The notes below the pieces were generated by a model. The model was not told the origin of the DNA, did no database searches, and saw only the letters and a program-made list of their open reading frames with translations. Made by a program: the position numbers and the translations under genes. Source: Vogesella oryzae (GTDB lineage Bacteria > Pseudomonadota > Gammaproteobacteria > Burkholderiales > Chromobacteriaceae). From it: a stretch of 64,000 nucleotides of DNA. Below, piece by piece: positions 30,798 through 40,700 of the stretch. Position 1 is the stretch's first letter, and each line of letters begins with the position of its first letter. Location of the stretch: positions 26,084 to 90,083 of the forward strand of contig NZ_CADEPL010000022.1 in the NCBI RefSeq assembly GCF_902829295.1, read 5' to 3'.

Positions 30798-32840
30798 ATG
30801 AGCCAGACCAACCCGTTGCTCGACTTTACCGACCTGCCGCGTTTCGACGCCATCAAGCCGGAACACATCACCCCGGCACTGGACGTGCTGCTGGCCGAGG
30901 CGCGCGCCGCCATCGATGCCGTGATCAAGCAGGGCGGCGACAGCTGGGAGACGGTGTCCGAGCCGCTGTCCGACGCCACCGAGAAACTCGGCCGCGCCTG
31001 GGGCGTGGTCGGCCACCTCAACGGCGTGGTCGGCAATACCGAAGGCCTGCGCGATGCCTACAACGCCGAGATTCCGCGCATCTCCGCCTTCTTCACCGAG
31101 CTGGGGCAGAACCTCGACCTGTTCGCCCGCTTCAAGGCGGTAGCGGCCAACCCGGCATTTGCCGGCGCCAGCGCCGCGCGCAAGAAAGTGATCGAAAACG
31201 ACCTGCGCGACTTCCGCCTGTCCGGCGCCGAGCTGCCGGATGCGCAGAAGGCGCGCTTTGCCGAGTTGTCCAGCCGTCTGGCCGAGCTGTCCAACCAGTT
31301 CTCGCAGCACGTGATGGACGCCACCGACGGCTTCAGCCTGTATATCGACGACGTGGCCGAACTGGCCGGCATTCCGCAAGACACGCTGGCGATGTACGCG
31401 GCACTGGCCGAGGCCGACGGCCAGCCGGGCAAATACAAACTGGGGCTGCAGTTCCCGCTGCTGTTCCCGGTGCTGCAATACGCCGACAACCGCGCGTTGC
31501 GCGAGAAACTCTATGAGGCCAACGCCAAGCGCGCCTCCGAGTTCGGCCCCGCCGAGCAGGACAATACCCCGTTGATCCGCGAAAAACTCCAGCTGGCCGC
31601 CGAAGAAGCGCAGCTGCTGGGCTTTGCCAACTACGCCGAGCTGTCGCTGTACACCAAGATGGCGGAAACCCCGCAGCAGGTCATCGACTTCCTGCGCGAT
31701 CTGGCGCAGCGCGCCAAACCGTACGCGCTGCAGGACCGCGCCGAGCTGGAAGCCTTCGCCCGCGACGAGCTGGGCCTCGCCGAGCTGCAGGCCTGGGACA
31801 TCAGCTACGCCGCCGAGAAACTGCGCGTGGCACGCTACGCCTTCTCCGAGCATGAAGTCAAACAGTACTTCCCCGAGCCCAAGGTGCTGGCCGGCCTGTT
31901 CGGCGTGGTGGGCAAGCTGTACGGCGTGCGCTTTGCCGAGCGCAGCGTTGCCACCTGGCATCCGGACGTGCGCTTCTTCGAAATCTATCAGGGCGACACC
32001 CTGCTCGGCGGCTTCTACCTCGACCTGTACGCCCGTGACGGCAAGCGCCCGGGCGCCTGGATGGACGACGTGCGCGGCCGCCGCCTGAAAAACGGCGCGG
32101 TGCAGACCCCGGTCGCCTACCTAGTGTGCAACTTCAGCCGTCCGGTGGGCGACAAGCCGGCCTACTTCACCCACGACGAAGTCATCACCCTGTTCCACGA
32201 ATGCGGCCACGGCCTGCACCACCTGCTCACCCGCGTCGACGAACTGGGCGTGGCCGGCATCAGCGGCGTGGAATGGGATGCGGTGGAACTGCCGAGCCAG
32301 TTCATGGAGAACTTCTGCTGGGAATGGGACGTGCTGCAGGGCATGACCGCCCACACCGACAGCGGCCAGCCGCTGCCGCGTGAGCTGTACGACAAGATGA
32401 TCGCCGCCAAGAACTTCCAGTCCGGCATGCAGATGGTGCGCCAGCTGGAGTTCTCGCTGTTCGACATGCTGCTCTACACCGCGGCCAACCCCGGCAGCCT
32501 AGACTGGCTGGCGCTGCTGGAACAGGTGCGCGACGAAGTGGCGGTCAACCGCCCGCCGGCCTACAACCGCTTTCCCAACAGCTTCAGCCACATCTTCGGC
32601 GGCGGCTACGCCGCCGGCTACTACAGCTACAAGTGGGCGGAAGTGCTATCCGCCGATGCCTACGCGGCGTTTGAGGAAGCCGGCGGTGCCAACCCGGTGG
32701 TGGGGCAGCAGTTCTGGGACGAGATCCTGGCGGTGGGCGGTTCGCGTCCGGCGCTGGAATCGTTCCGTGCCTTCCGCGGCCGCGACCCGCAGATCGATGC
32801 GCTGTTGCGGCACAGCGGGATGAGCGAGCCGGCGGCGTGA
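30798..32840 (+). CDS. prlC: Oligopeptidase A (PrlC), M3 family
   Basis: A 680-residue cytoplasmic zinc metallopeptidase degrading signal peptides and short peptides. The zinc motif HECGH lies in LFHECGHGLHHLL at about residue 470, and the downstream WDAVELPSQFMENF holds the third ligand. Length equals that of E. coli OpdA. The ATG at 30798 gives the conserved NPLLDFTDLPRFDAIKPEHI start. A stem-loop terminator follows. Confidence 0.96.
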   Translation: MSQTNPLLDFTDLPRFDAIKPEHITPALDVLLAEARAAIDAVIKQGGDSWETVSEPLSDATEKLGRAWGVVGHLNGVVGNTEGLRDAYNAEIPRISAFFTELGQNLDLFARFKAVAANPAFAGASAARKKVIENDLRDFRLSGAELPDAQKARFAELSSRLAELSNQFSQHVMDATDGFSLYIDDVAELAGIPQDTLAMYAALAEADGQPGKYKLGLQFPLLFPVLQYADNRALREKLYEANAKRASEFGPAEQDNTPLIREKLQLAAEEAQLLGFANYAELSLYTKMAETPQQVIDFLRDLAQRAKPYALQDRAELEAFARDELGLAELQAWDISYAAEKLRVARYAFSEHEVKQYFPEPKVLAGLFGVVGKLYGVRFAERSVATWHPDVRFFEIYQGDTLLGGFYLDLYARDGKRPGAWMDDVRGRRLKNGAVQTPVAYLVCNFSRPVGDKPAYFTHDEVITLFHECGHGLHHLLTRVDELGVAGISGVEWDAVELPSQFMENFCWEWDVLQGMTAHTDSGQPLPRELYDKMIAAKNFQSGMQMVRQLEFSLFDMLLYTAANPGSLDWLALLEQVRDEVAVNRPPAYNRFPNSFSHIFGGGYAAGYYSYKWAEVLSADAYAAFEEAGGANPVVGQQFWDEILAVGGSRPALESFRAFRGRDPQIDALLRHSGMSEPAA

Positions 32841-32887
32841 GTGCCGGTTAGCGGGTGAGGGCGGCTGAGGTTGGCCGTGGTTAACAG

Positions 32888-32916
32888 TGGCAGGCCACAT
32901 GGCTTGCCATTTTTTA
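32888..32916 (+). terminator. Terminator of prlC
   Basis: TGGCAGGCCA pairs with TGGCTTGCCA (one G-T pair), followed by six T. It marks the boundary between GC-rich core sequence and the AT-rich stretch. Confidence 0.8.
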
Positions 32917-33043
32917 TGTTATTAGGGTAACGTGTGCTGCGTTATCAAGTTGCGGCCTACGCTATACATTGCAATTTTATGTTGGATATTATGTATGGGG
33001 TATAGAGCGCATTTTACGGATAAATTTTCTGTGGGGAATAATT

Positions 33044-33697
33044 TTGGAAACAATAGCTGGTTATAAAATTAAAAACAAAAGAGGTCTGGGTCATTGGGAT
33101 GCATTGCTTGAAGAGTGGTTTTTGTCTATTGAAAGATATAGCAGAATTACGGATGGTGGTGCTCCATATTGGTTCAACGAACGCGCCAATGTTGGTGTTC
33201 TTGCTGCATCGGCTTGGCGTTGCGGTAGGATTGCACTTGAAGAGTTTCAATATGAAAAAGTTGATGTTTCTAATAGTGAGGATACTGATGAGGAAGCAAT
33301 TAAGAAATGGAATGGAAGGTGCGATCTGTGGATGCGTGGTGATCGCATAGAAGAAATTGTGGAAGCAAAGTTTAAATGGCTAAATTTATGTTCTGATAAA
33401 ACAAATGAAAATGCATTGACCTGTTTGGATCAGGCAGTAAAAGATGCGGCAAATACCAAAGGGCATGATGAAATTAGGGCAGTTGGTGTGGCGTTTTTGC
33501 CAGTCTATGCCAAGGTGGATAAGGTTGGTGATATTGAGTCACTCGAGGTTTTGATTTCTGATAAAGTGGCTAGCATTTCTAAACAGTCAGTTGACTTGGT
33601 TGCTTGGTGTTTCCCATTTAGAGTAAGGAAAAGTGTTAGTGAAAAATATAGAAATTATTTGCCGGGAGTTATTTTGTTGGCAAGTGCTGTAAAGTAA
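33044..33697 (+). CDS. AT-rich orphan protein with a PD-(D/E)XK-like nuclease motif
   Basis: About 217 residues from TTG at 33044 (GGGGA upstream); a longer TTG start at 32969 would add 25 hydrophobic residues that do not look like a signal peptide. The segment GRCDLWMRGDRIEEIVEAKF has the order Asp, then Glu-x-Lys, of the PD-(D/E)XK nuclease core, with hydrophobic strands around it. I recognise no named family. Base composition is far more AT-rich (about 40% GC by eye) than every neighbour, and codon use differs (AAA, TTT, AAT common), so recent transfer is likely. No partner methylase, integrase or tRNA lies next to it. Function unknown; a DNA-acting defence role is only a guess. Confidence 0.6.
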   Translation: METIAGYKIKNKRGLGHWDALLEEWFLSIERYSRITDGGAPYWFNERANVGVLAASAWRCGRIALEEFQYEKVDVSNSEDTDEEAIKKWNGRCDLWMRGDRIEEIVEAKFKWLNLCSDKTNENALTCLDQAVKDAANTKGHDEIRAVGVAFLPVYAKVDKVGDIESLEVLISDKVASISKQSVDLVAWCFPFRVRKSVSEKYRNYLPGVILLASAVK

Positions 33698-33863
33698 TTT
33701 CTTTATTGTTTGGTTGTGGTTTTTTTGTGGTTGCACATTTTGTAATGTAGGGTTTTTGTTAATTGCATTGGATTAATTTCATTAATTGATAATTAACGTT
33801 TTGACAGTAGATTTTTAGTAGGCTAACGCTAGTTTGCGGCCAACGTTGTTTTGGGATGTTGTC

Positions 33864-34064
33864 TCCGCTGCGCGGTGGATGTTTGCAGTCGCCGGTTTCG
33901 CCCGGCGGACGAGGAAGGGGGCGGCCGCCGCCCCCTTTCCAATCCCCGGCTCTCCCGACGGCTGCTCGAAACCCCGTGCCAAACGGCACGCCCCGGGCGC
34001 CGCTGATTCGCCGCTTGCTAACGGCGCGCGGCTCAGGCAGCGGCTTAAACCCCGTGGCGCACCG
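33864..34064 (+). repeat. Left arm of a long imperfect inverted repeat
   Basis: Matches the reverse complement of 34347-34573 in order over its length. Shared blocks include TCCGCTGCGCGG, TCGCCGGTT, CGCCCGGCG, GCCGCCCCCT, CGAAACCCCGT, a GCTAACGGC hairpin block and GGCTTAAA. Identity in aligned blocks is roughly 70-80% by eye, with small gaps between. It also contains its own GC-rich hairpin at 33917-33935 followed by TTT. Confidence 0.75.
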
Positions 34065-34346
34065 TTTCGCCCGGCTCGCGCCAACGGGAAGGGGCGCGTC
34101 GCTGAGGTTCTATGGCTTGCCAGGTTGGCCGCATGCTGTCGTTTGTTGGTGGCAAGTGTTCATCGCCTGACGTATCAAAAAGTTGGCCGCAAGCCGTCTC
34201 GGGTTCGCGGCCAACGTGTTTTCTGGGGTTGCAGTCTGTGGCGTCGATGATCCTGCTTACAAGGTTGGCCGCATCACACGCTTTCAATCTTGCGGCCAAC
34301 GTTGTGAGGCGCCCAACTGCCCCATTGGGCCGCGCCGGTCAAAAAG

Positions 34347-34573
34347 GCGTTCGCCAGGTTTTAAGGCGGCAGCTGAGCCGTTTGCCGTTAGCAAACGGCG
34401 AATTGCCGACGCCTGGCGAATGACTTTTTTGGACGGGGTTTCGCGGCACGCTGGGGCGAGCGGTCTGCGTGCGAATCTTTGATTCGCTCAGCGATGGCGA
34501 GGGGGCGGCGGCACGCCCCCTGGCCCGTGCGCCGGGCGGAACCGGCGACCTTAAACAGCATCCGCGCAGCGGA
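34347..34573 (-). repeat. Right arm of the long imperfect inverted repeat
   Basis: Reverse-complement partner of 33864-34064, about 25 bases longer through small insertions. Read on the minus strand it begins TCCGCTGCGCGGA and ends near GGCTTAAAA... CTGGCGAACGCC. The arms face each other across about 280 bp. They could be two insertions of one dispersed intergenic element or the stem of a large foldback. Confidence 0.75.
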
Positions 34574-34690
34574 TACAAAGCCTGCTAACCCGCATCGCGA
34601 AACCCGCCCAACGGTTGGCCGCAGCGCCCTGCTATAACGGAACCTCCACCACCCATCCCGCCGGCATGACGCCGGCGACGCGAGGACAGA

Positions 34691-35122
34691 ATGAGCACCA
34701 CTTTCCGTAGCAGCCGCCAGTTTGCCGCCACTCCGGCCCAGGTATTTGCCGCCATCAGCGATGCCGAGCGCATTGCGCGCTGGTGGGGGCCGGCGGGGTT
34801 CAGCAACCGCATCGCCGAATTCGACTTCCGTCCGGGCGGGCGCTGGCTGTTCGACATGATCGGGCCGGACGGCACGGTATATGCCAATGAATCGGTGTTC
34901 GTGACCATCGAGCCGGATCGGCTGCTGCTGTTGCGGCACCTGTGTCAGCCGCATTTCCAGCTCAGCATCACGCTGCAGGCTGCGGGGGACGGCTGTGAGC
35001 TGTTATGGGAGCAGACGCTGGATGACGATGCGCAGGCGGAGGCGTTGCGGGCGATCATCGAGCCGGCCAACCAGCAGAATCTGGACCGGCTGGCGGCGGA
35101 GCTGGCGCGCGCTGCGAGTTGA
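34691..35122 (+). CDS. SRPBCC/AHSA1-like protein (START-fold)
   Basis: A 143-residue protein of the Aha1/CalC-like branch of the SRPBCC superfamily. Family marks are ATPAQVFAAISDAERIARWWGPAGF near the N terminus and FRPGGRWLFDM. These proteins form a hydrophobic ligand pocket; no specific ligand can be assigned. It stands alone between the repeat region and a terminator. Confidence 0.86.
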   Translation: MSTTFRSSRQFAATPAQVFAAISDAERIARWWGPAGFSNRIAEFDFRPGGRWLFDMIGPDGTVYANESVFVTIEPDRLLLLRHLCQPHFQLSITLQAAGDGCELLWEQTLDDDAQAEALRAIIEPANQQNLDRLAAELARAAS

Positions 35123-35216
35123 CTATTTTTTCGGCAACGCGGAACCAATCGCCGCCAAAGTGTTCACATCCTTGTTGCGTGTCGCAATGCTTCAAGGCAG
35201 CAAGCGAACTTGAATA

Positions 35217-35244
35217 GCCCCCGCCAGTGCGGGGGTCTTTTTTT
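35217..35244 (+). terminator. Terminator near the SRPBCC gene
   Basis: CCCCCGC pairs with GCGGGGG across a CAGT loop, followed by TCTTTTTTT. An inverted pair of the repeated word (35267-35302) follows. Confidence 0.85.
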
Positions 35245-35306
35245 GTCCGCGCGATGGCGGCAGCTTGCGGCCAACCTGGTCGCGGCCAGCCACGTTGGCC
35301 GCCGCG

Positions 35307-36732
35307 TCAGGCGCGAAAGGCCAGTTGCACCAGCAGGCCGCCCAGCTGCGGGCCGTCGTGCAGGCTGATGTCGATGTCCTGCAGGCGGCAGATGTCGCGC
35401 ACGATGGCAAGGCCAAGGCCGCTGCCGCCGGGGGCGGCGTCCGGCAGCTGGTGGAAGCGCTCGAAGACTTGCTCGCGCTGCGCCGGCGCAATGCCGGGAC
35501 CGCTGTCCTCGATCTCGAAAATGCAGCCGTGGCCGCTGCCGGCGGCGGCGTCGTACAGCCGCAGGGTGATGATGCCGCCGCCGGGGGTGTGGCGCAGCGC
35601 GTTGTCCAGCAGGTTGCGCAGTACTTCCTCGATCAGCATCTGTTGGCCGCGGATCGGCGCGTTCTGGTCGCGGCAGCGGTTTTCCAGCCCCAGGTCGATG
35701 TCCTTGTGGCGCGCCTCGGCCAGCCGGCTCATCACCAGCTGCTCGATGCAGTCCAGCAGCGCAAATTCCGGCTGCGGCCGGCCGCGCTGCGGCTGGTGGC
35801 TGCCGGAGTCCATCTTGGCCAGCAGCAGCAGCTGGTTGGTGAGCCGGGTGGTGCGCTTGAGCATCTGCTTCTGCTCCTGCAGGCTTTCGCGCATCACCGC
35901 CGGGCTGCCGTCGCGCAGCGCGTGCTCGGCCTGGGTGGTCATCACCGCCAGCGGGGTGCGCAGCTGGTGCGAGGCATCGGCGGCAAAGCGCTGGTAGCGC
36001 ATCAGCAGCTGTGCCAGCCGGCGGCGGTACTGGTTGATGGCATCGACCAGCGGCAGCAGCTCGTTATAGGTGTTCTCCACATTGATGTCGCTGAAGTCGG
36101 CCGGATCGCGGCGGCTGACTTCTTCGCCCAGTTTGCGGATCGGCCGCAGGATGCGGTACATGGCGACGCCGACCACCGCCAGCGCGAACAGCACCAGCAC
36201 GCCCTGGCCCCACAGCGTGTAGCTGAGGATGTGGTGGGCGATGAAGCGCCGCGCCTCGGTGGTTTCGGCCACTTCGATGCGCACCATGCCCTGCAGGCCG
36301 TCTTCGTCCACCGGCTTGAAGAAGGTGGCCAGGCGGATGGGGTGGCCGCGGTAATGGTCGTTGTTGAAGTGCACCAGCGCCGGGTACAGGTCGGTACGCG
36401 GCGTGTCCGGCGGCATCGCCGGCAGGTCGGCGTAGCCGGCCAGAAATCGGCCGTCCAGTCCGGTGACGCGGTAGAACATCTGGCCGCGGTTGTCGTATTC
36501 GAAGTTGTCCAGCGCGATATACGGCACGGTGACGTGCAGGCGGCCATCCTGCACGGTGACTTTCTCACCGATGCTGCGCGCCGAGGCCAGCAGGGTACGG
36601 TCGTAGGCCAGCGTGGCGGCGGCGTTGCTGATCTGGTAGGCGACGATGGTGTTGATCACCCACAGCAGCAGCAGGGGCAGCAGCAGCCAGCGGACGAATT
36701 TGCTCAGCAGGCTGCGGCGCTGGAACAGCTGC

Positions 36733-36743
<11 letters not shown>
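35307..36743 (-). CDS. tctE: TctE-like sensor histidine kinase
   Basis: A 478-residue two-component kinase. An N-terminal helix at about 16-36, a periplasmic sensor domain (about 37-170) and a second helix (about 172-192) are followed by HAMP, the dimerisation box with His in DASHQLRTPLAVM, and ATPase boxes N (LLDNALRHTP), G1 (DSGPGI) and G2 (GGSGLGL). Its start overlaps the tctD stop by about ten bases. Position next to tctCBA and the TctE-like sensor suggest it senses citrate or another tricarboxylate. Confidence 0.88.
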
Positions 36744-37407
<664 letters not shown>

Positions 37408-37445
37408 GTGTGTGTTTTGGTCTTTTCTGGGTTGCTTGCGGCGAT

Positions 37446-37462
37446 TGAAAGGTTGCTGAAAG
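37446..37462. promoter_or_regulatory. Candidate TctD-binding direct repeat
   Basis: TGAAAG, five bases (GTTGC), TGAAAG: an 11-bp period direct repeat, as OmpR-family regulators bind. It lies in the 194-bp gap between divergent tctD and tctC, 39 bp before the tctD start. Confidence 0.4.
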
Positions 37463-37601
37463 TGCTTGTGATTAAGATCGCGTCCAGATCACGGAGAGTG
37501 ATTCGCCAACTGCGGATAAGAGTTGCGCCATGGCACCAGCGTGTCAATAGGCCGGCCACCGCGGTATTTCCAGCGTTTCAAGATAATGAGGAGAGTACAT
37601 C

Positions 37602-38591
37602 ATGACGACATTCCGTCGCCTTGCCCTGCTGGGTACCACCAGCGCCCTGTTGCTGACTGCCGCTTCCGCTTTCGCTGAGCCGCCGCGTCCGGAGTGCATT
37701 GCACCGGCCAAGCCGGGCGGTGGTTTCGACCTGACCTGTAAGCTGGCGCAATCCGCGCTGATGGACACCAAGCTGCTGGAAAACCCGATGCGCGTCACCT
37801 ACATGCCGGGTGGTATCGGCGCCGTGGCCTACAACACCATCGTGGCCCAGCGTCCGGCTGACGAGAATGCCATCGTTGCCTTCTCCGGCGGCTCGCTGCT
37901 GAACCTGGCCCAGGGCAAGTTCGGCAAGTACAACGTAAACGATGTGCGCTGGCTGGCTGCCGTCGGCGCCGACTACGGCATGATCTCGGTACGCGCCGAT
38001 TCGCCGTACAAGACCCTGAAAGACCTGGCCGCAGCACTGAAGGCCGACCCGACCAAAGTGGTGTTCGGTGCCGGTGGTACCGTGGGCAGCCAGGACTGGA
38101 TGAAGACCGCGCTGATCGCCAAGCAGGCCGGCGTGGCACCGCAGCAGATGCGCTACGTGGCGTTTGAAGGCGGTGGCGAAGTGACTACCGCGCTGCTGGG
38201 TGGCCACATTCAGGCCGCCTCCGGCGACATCAGCGAAGCCGTACCGATGCTGGAAGCCGGCAAGATCCGCATCCTGGCGGTGCTGGCCGACAAGCGTCTG
38301 CCGGGCGACCTGGGCAAGGTACCGACTGCCAAGGAGCAGGGCTACGACGTGGTATGGCCGATCATCCGCGGCTTCTACGTTGGCCCGAAAGTCAGCAACG
38401 AGCAGTACGCATTCTGGGAACAGGCTTTCAAGAAAGCCATGGCTACCCCGGAATTCGCCAAGCTGCGTGACAGCCGCGACCTGTTCCCGTTCAGCATGAC
38501 CGGCTCCTCGCTGGATGCCTACGTCAAGCGTCAGGTACGTGAATACCAGAAAGTGGCCGCCGAGTTCGGTCTGGTAAACCAGGCTAACTAA
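37602..38591 (+). CDS. tctC: TctC-like periplasmic binding protein of the tripartite tricarboxylate transporter
   Basis: A 329-residue extracytoplasmic solute receptor of the Bug/TctC family. A Sec signal (about residues 1-25, ending SAFA) precedes the mature PPRPECIAPAKPGGGFDLTCKLA start that shapes the carboxylate site. The later segments VVFGAGGTVGSQDW and YVAFEGGGEVTTALLGG are family marks. An AGGAG ribosome site lies upstream. Strong codon bias and a downstream hairpin before tctB fit higher expression of the receptor than of the membrane subunits. Confidence 0.93.
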   Translation: MTTFRRLALLGTTSALLLTAASAFAEPPRPECIAPAKPGGGFDLTCKLAQSALMDTKLLENPMRVTYMPGGIGAVAYNTIVAQRPADENAIVAFSGGSLLNLAQGKFGKYNVNDVRWLAAVGADYGMISVRADSPYKTLKDLAAALKADPTKVVFGAGGTVGSQDWMKTALIAKQAGVAPQQMRYVAFEGGGEVTTALLGGHIQAASGDISEAVPMLEAGKIRILAVLADKRLPGDLGKVPTAKEQGYDVVWPIIRGFYVGPKVSNEQYAFWEQAFKKAMATPEFAKLRDSRDLFPFSMTGSSLDAYVKRQVREYQKVAAEFGLVNQAN

Positions 38592-38613
38592 GCAGGCCAG
38601 CCAGGCTTGTACC

Positions 38614-38645
38614 ACCAGGCGCCCGTCCGGGCGTCTGGTTCTCTC
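38614..38645 (+). terminator. Attenuating hairpin between tctC and tctB
   Basis: ACCAGGCGCCC pairs with GGGCGTCTGGT (one G-T pair) across a GTCC loop, followed by TCTCTCCCC rather than a clean T run. It probably reduces, not stops, transcription into tctBA. Confidence 0.65.
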
Positions 38646-38668
38646 CCCTGTTTGAAAAAGGCTGCATT

Positions 38669-39100
38669 ATGAGCGACCGCATTTTTGCTGCCGTCTGGCT
38701 AGTGGTTTGTCTGCTGCTGATGGTGGTGGGCTGGGGAATCCAGTCCGAATTCTCATACGAGCCGGTGGGGCCGCGTGCCTATCCGATGTTGTTGTTGGGC
38801 CTGATGCTGGCCTGTTCCCTGGCGATGGCGCTGCGCCCGGGCGAGAAGGCCGACTGGCCGGAAAAGCCGGTGCTGATCCGTATCGTACTGATGATTCTGG
38901 CGCTGCTGGTGTATGCCTTGCTGTTCGAACCGCTGGGTTTCGCGCTGGCTACCGCGCTGATGTCGGTCGCTATCGGCCGCCTGTTTGAAGGCAAATGGCT
39001 GCACTGCGTCGTGGGTGGTGCCGGTCTGGGCTTTGGCCTGTTCTACTTCTTTGACCGTCTGCTGGATGTACCGCTGCCAGCCGGTCTGATCTTCGGTTAA
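38669..39100 (+). CDS. tctB: TctB-like small membrane subunit
   Basis: A 143-residue protein with about four hydrophobic helices and the GPRAYPMLLLGLML segment typical of TctB. It forms the membrane complex with TctA. It lies between tctC and tctA, ten bases before tctA. Confidence 0.9.
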   Translation: MSDRIFAAVWLVVCLLLMVVGWGIQSEFSYEPVGPRAYPMLLLGLMLACSLAMALRPGEKADWPEKPVLIRIVLMILALLVYALLFEPLGFALATALMSVAIGRLFEGKWLHCVVGGAGLGFGLFYFFDRLLDVPLPAGLIFG

Positions 39101-39110
39101 GAGGCCCGTC

Positions 39111-40628
39111 ATGGAGACTTTTGCTCAGTTGGGCGCCGGCTTTGCCGTTGCTTTGCGTGTTGATAACCTGATTGTTGCGCTGTTGGGTTCCTTCATCGGT
39201 ACCGTGGTCGGCATGCTGCCGGGCCTGGGCCCGATCAATGGCGTGGCCATCCTGCTGCCGCTGGCGTTTGCCCTCAAGCTGCCGCCGGAAACCGCGCTGA
39301 TCCTGTTGGCCGCGGTCTACATGGGCTGCGAATACGGTGGCCGCATTTCTTCCATTCTGCTGAACGTGCCGGGCGATGCCGGCGCGATCATGACCGCGCT
39401 GGACGGTAACCCGATGGCCAAGAATGGCCAGGCGGGCGTGGCGCTGTCGATCTCGGCATGGGCGTCGTTCGTCGGCTCCACCGTGGCGATCCTCGGCCTG
39501 ATCCTGTTTGCGCCGCTGCTGGCCAACTGGTCGCTGGCATTCGGTCCGGCGGAGTATTTCGCGCTGATGGTGTTTGCCTTCGCCTGTCTGGCGGGCATGG
39601 TCGGCGACAAGCCGCTCAAGACCGTGCTGGCGGCGCTGATCGGCCTGTTCATGGCGGTGGTGGGCGTGGATGCCAACTCCGGCGTGTACCGCTTTACCTT
39701 TGACAGCATCCATCTGTCGGACGGCATCCAGTTCATCTCGGTGGTGATCGGCTTCTTCTCGGTCAGCGAGATCCTGCTGATGCTGGAAAACACCCATCGC
39801 GGCGGCAAGCTGGTCAAACAGACCGGGCGCCTGATTTTCAACCTGAAGGAATTCATGTCGACGCTGGGTACGGTAATGCGCTCGTCGATCATGGGCTTCT
39901 TCATCGGGGTGTTGCCGGGTGCCGGCGCCACCGTGGCCAGCGCGATGGCGTACATGACCACCAAGCGCATGCATGACAAGGAAGGCACTTTCGGCAAGGG
40001 CGACATCCGCGGTGTGGCAGCGCCGGAAGCGGCCAACAATGCCTCGGCCTGCGGTTCCTTCGTGCCGATGCTGACGCTGGGTATCCCGGGCTCCGGTACC
40101 ACCGCGGTGATGGTGGGTGCGCTGTCGCTGTACAACATCACCCCGGGTCCGATGCTGTTCACCCAGCAACCGGAAATCGTGTGGGGCCTGATTGCGGCGC
40201 TGCTGCTGGCCAACATCATGCTGCTGGTGATGAACATCCCGCTGGTGGGCGTGTTCTCGCGCATGCTGTCGCTGCCTAACTTCCTGCTGGTGCCGGGCAT
40301 TGCCGCCGTCAGCACCGTGGGCGTCTACGCCGTGCATGCCACCTCGTTCGATCTGGTGCTGATGGTGGTGCTGGGGGTGTTTGGCTACATGCTGCGCAAG
40401 ATGCACTTCCCGATGTCGTCGCTGATCCTCGGCTTCGTGCTGGGCGAGATGCTGGAGCAGAACCTGCGCCGCGCGCTGTCGATCTCCAACGGCGAGCTGA
40501 GCATCCTGTTCAACAGCCCGATTACCGGTGGCCTGTGGCTGATGGCCATCGCCATGGTGACCGTGCCGCCGCTGCTGCGCCGTCGTCGCCGCAAGCAGGC
40601 ACTGGCTGCACAAGCCGCCCAGGTTTGA
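39111..40628 (+). CDS. tctA: TctA-like large membrane subunit
   Basis: A 505-residue membrane permease with about 10-12 helices. The conserved GTVVGMLPGLGPINGVAILLP region near residues 28-48 and its second-half counterpart GVLPGAGATVASAMAY (about 265-280) are TctA signatures. It carries out sodium- or proton-driven uptake of a tricarboxylate delivered by TctC. It is the last gene of the operon, followed by a strong terminator. Confidence 0.94.
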   Translation: METFAQLGAGFAVALRVDNLIVALLGSFIGTVVGMLPGLGPINGVAILLPLAFALKLPPETALILLAAVYMGCEYGGRISSILLNVPGDAGAIMTALDGNPMAKNGQAGVALSISAWASFVGSTVAILGLILFAPLLANWSLAFGPAEYFALMVFAFACLAGMVGDKPLKTVLAALIGLFMAVVGVDANSGVYRFTFDSIHLSDGIQFISVVIGFFSVSEILLMLENTHRGGKLVKQTGRLIFNLKEFMSTLGTVMRSSIMGFFIGVLPGAGATVASAMAYMTTKRMHDKEGTFGKGDIRGVAAPEAANNASACGSFVPMLTLGIPGSGTTAVMVGALSLYNITPGPMLFTQQPEIVWGLIAALLLANIMLLVMNIPLVGVFSRMLSLPNFLLVPGIAAVSTVGVYAVHATSFDLVLMVVLGVFGYMLRKMHFPMSSLILGFVLGEMLEQNLRRALSISNGELSILFNSPITGGLWLMAIAMVTVPPLLRRRRRKQALAAQAAQV

Positions 40629-40652
40629 TTGTTTCTCAGTAGTACTCTCTTT

Positions 40653-40683
40653 GACCACGCCCGCCGGCGTGGTCTTTTTTTTT
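40653..40683 (+). terminator. Terminator of tctCBA
   Basis: A nine-bp stem GACCACGCC / GGCGTGGTC followed by nine T. A copy of the repeated word (TGCGGCCAAC) begins immediately after the T run. Confidence 0.92.
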
Positions 40684-40700
40684 GCGGCCAACCTTGCCGC

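Larger units (their letters stand above)
33698..34690. other. 1-kb gene-free region: AT-rich edge, long inverted repeat, motif cluster
   Basis: The first 140 bp remain AT-rich and belong with the orphan gene. From about 33836 the sequence becomes GC-rich and holds two diverged inverted arms (33864-34064 and 34347-34573) and seven GTTGGCCGC words (starting near 33837, 34124, 34182, 34207, 34264, 34292 and 34615). The short open frames here have no protein-like features. I see no gene. Confidence 0.7.

Noticed and set aside
32917..33840. Genomic island integrated at a tRNA
   Set aside because: The only tRNA in the window is 22 kb away, and no integrase, transposase or direct-repeat boundary is seen.
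33834..34250. Short protein frames across the inverted-repeat region
   Set aside because: No hydrophobic or domain pattern, the frames cross hairpins, and several overlap in different frames, as for non-coding GC-rich DNA.
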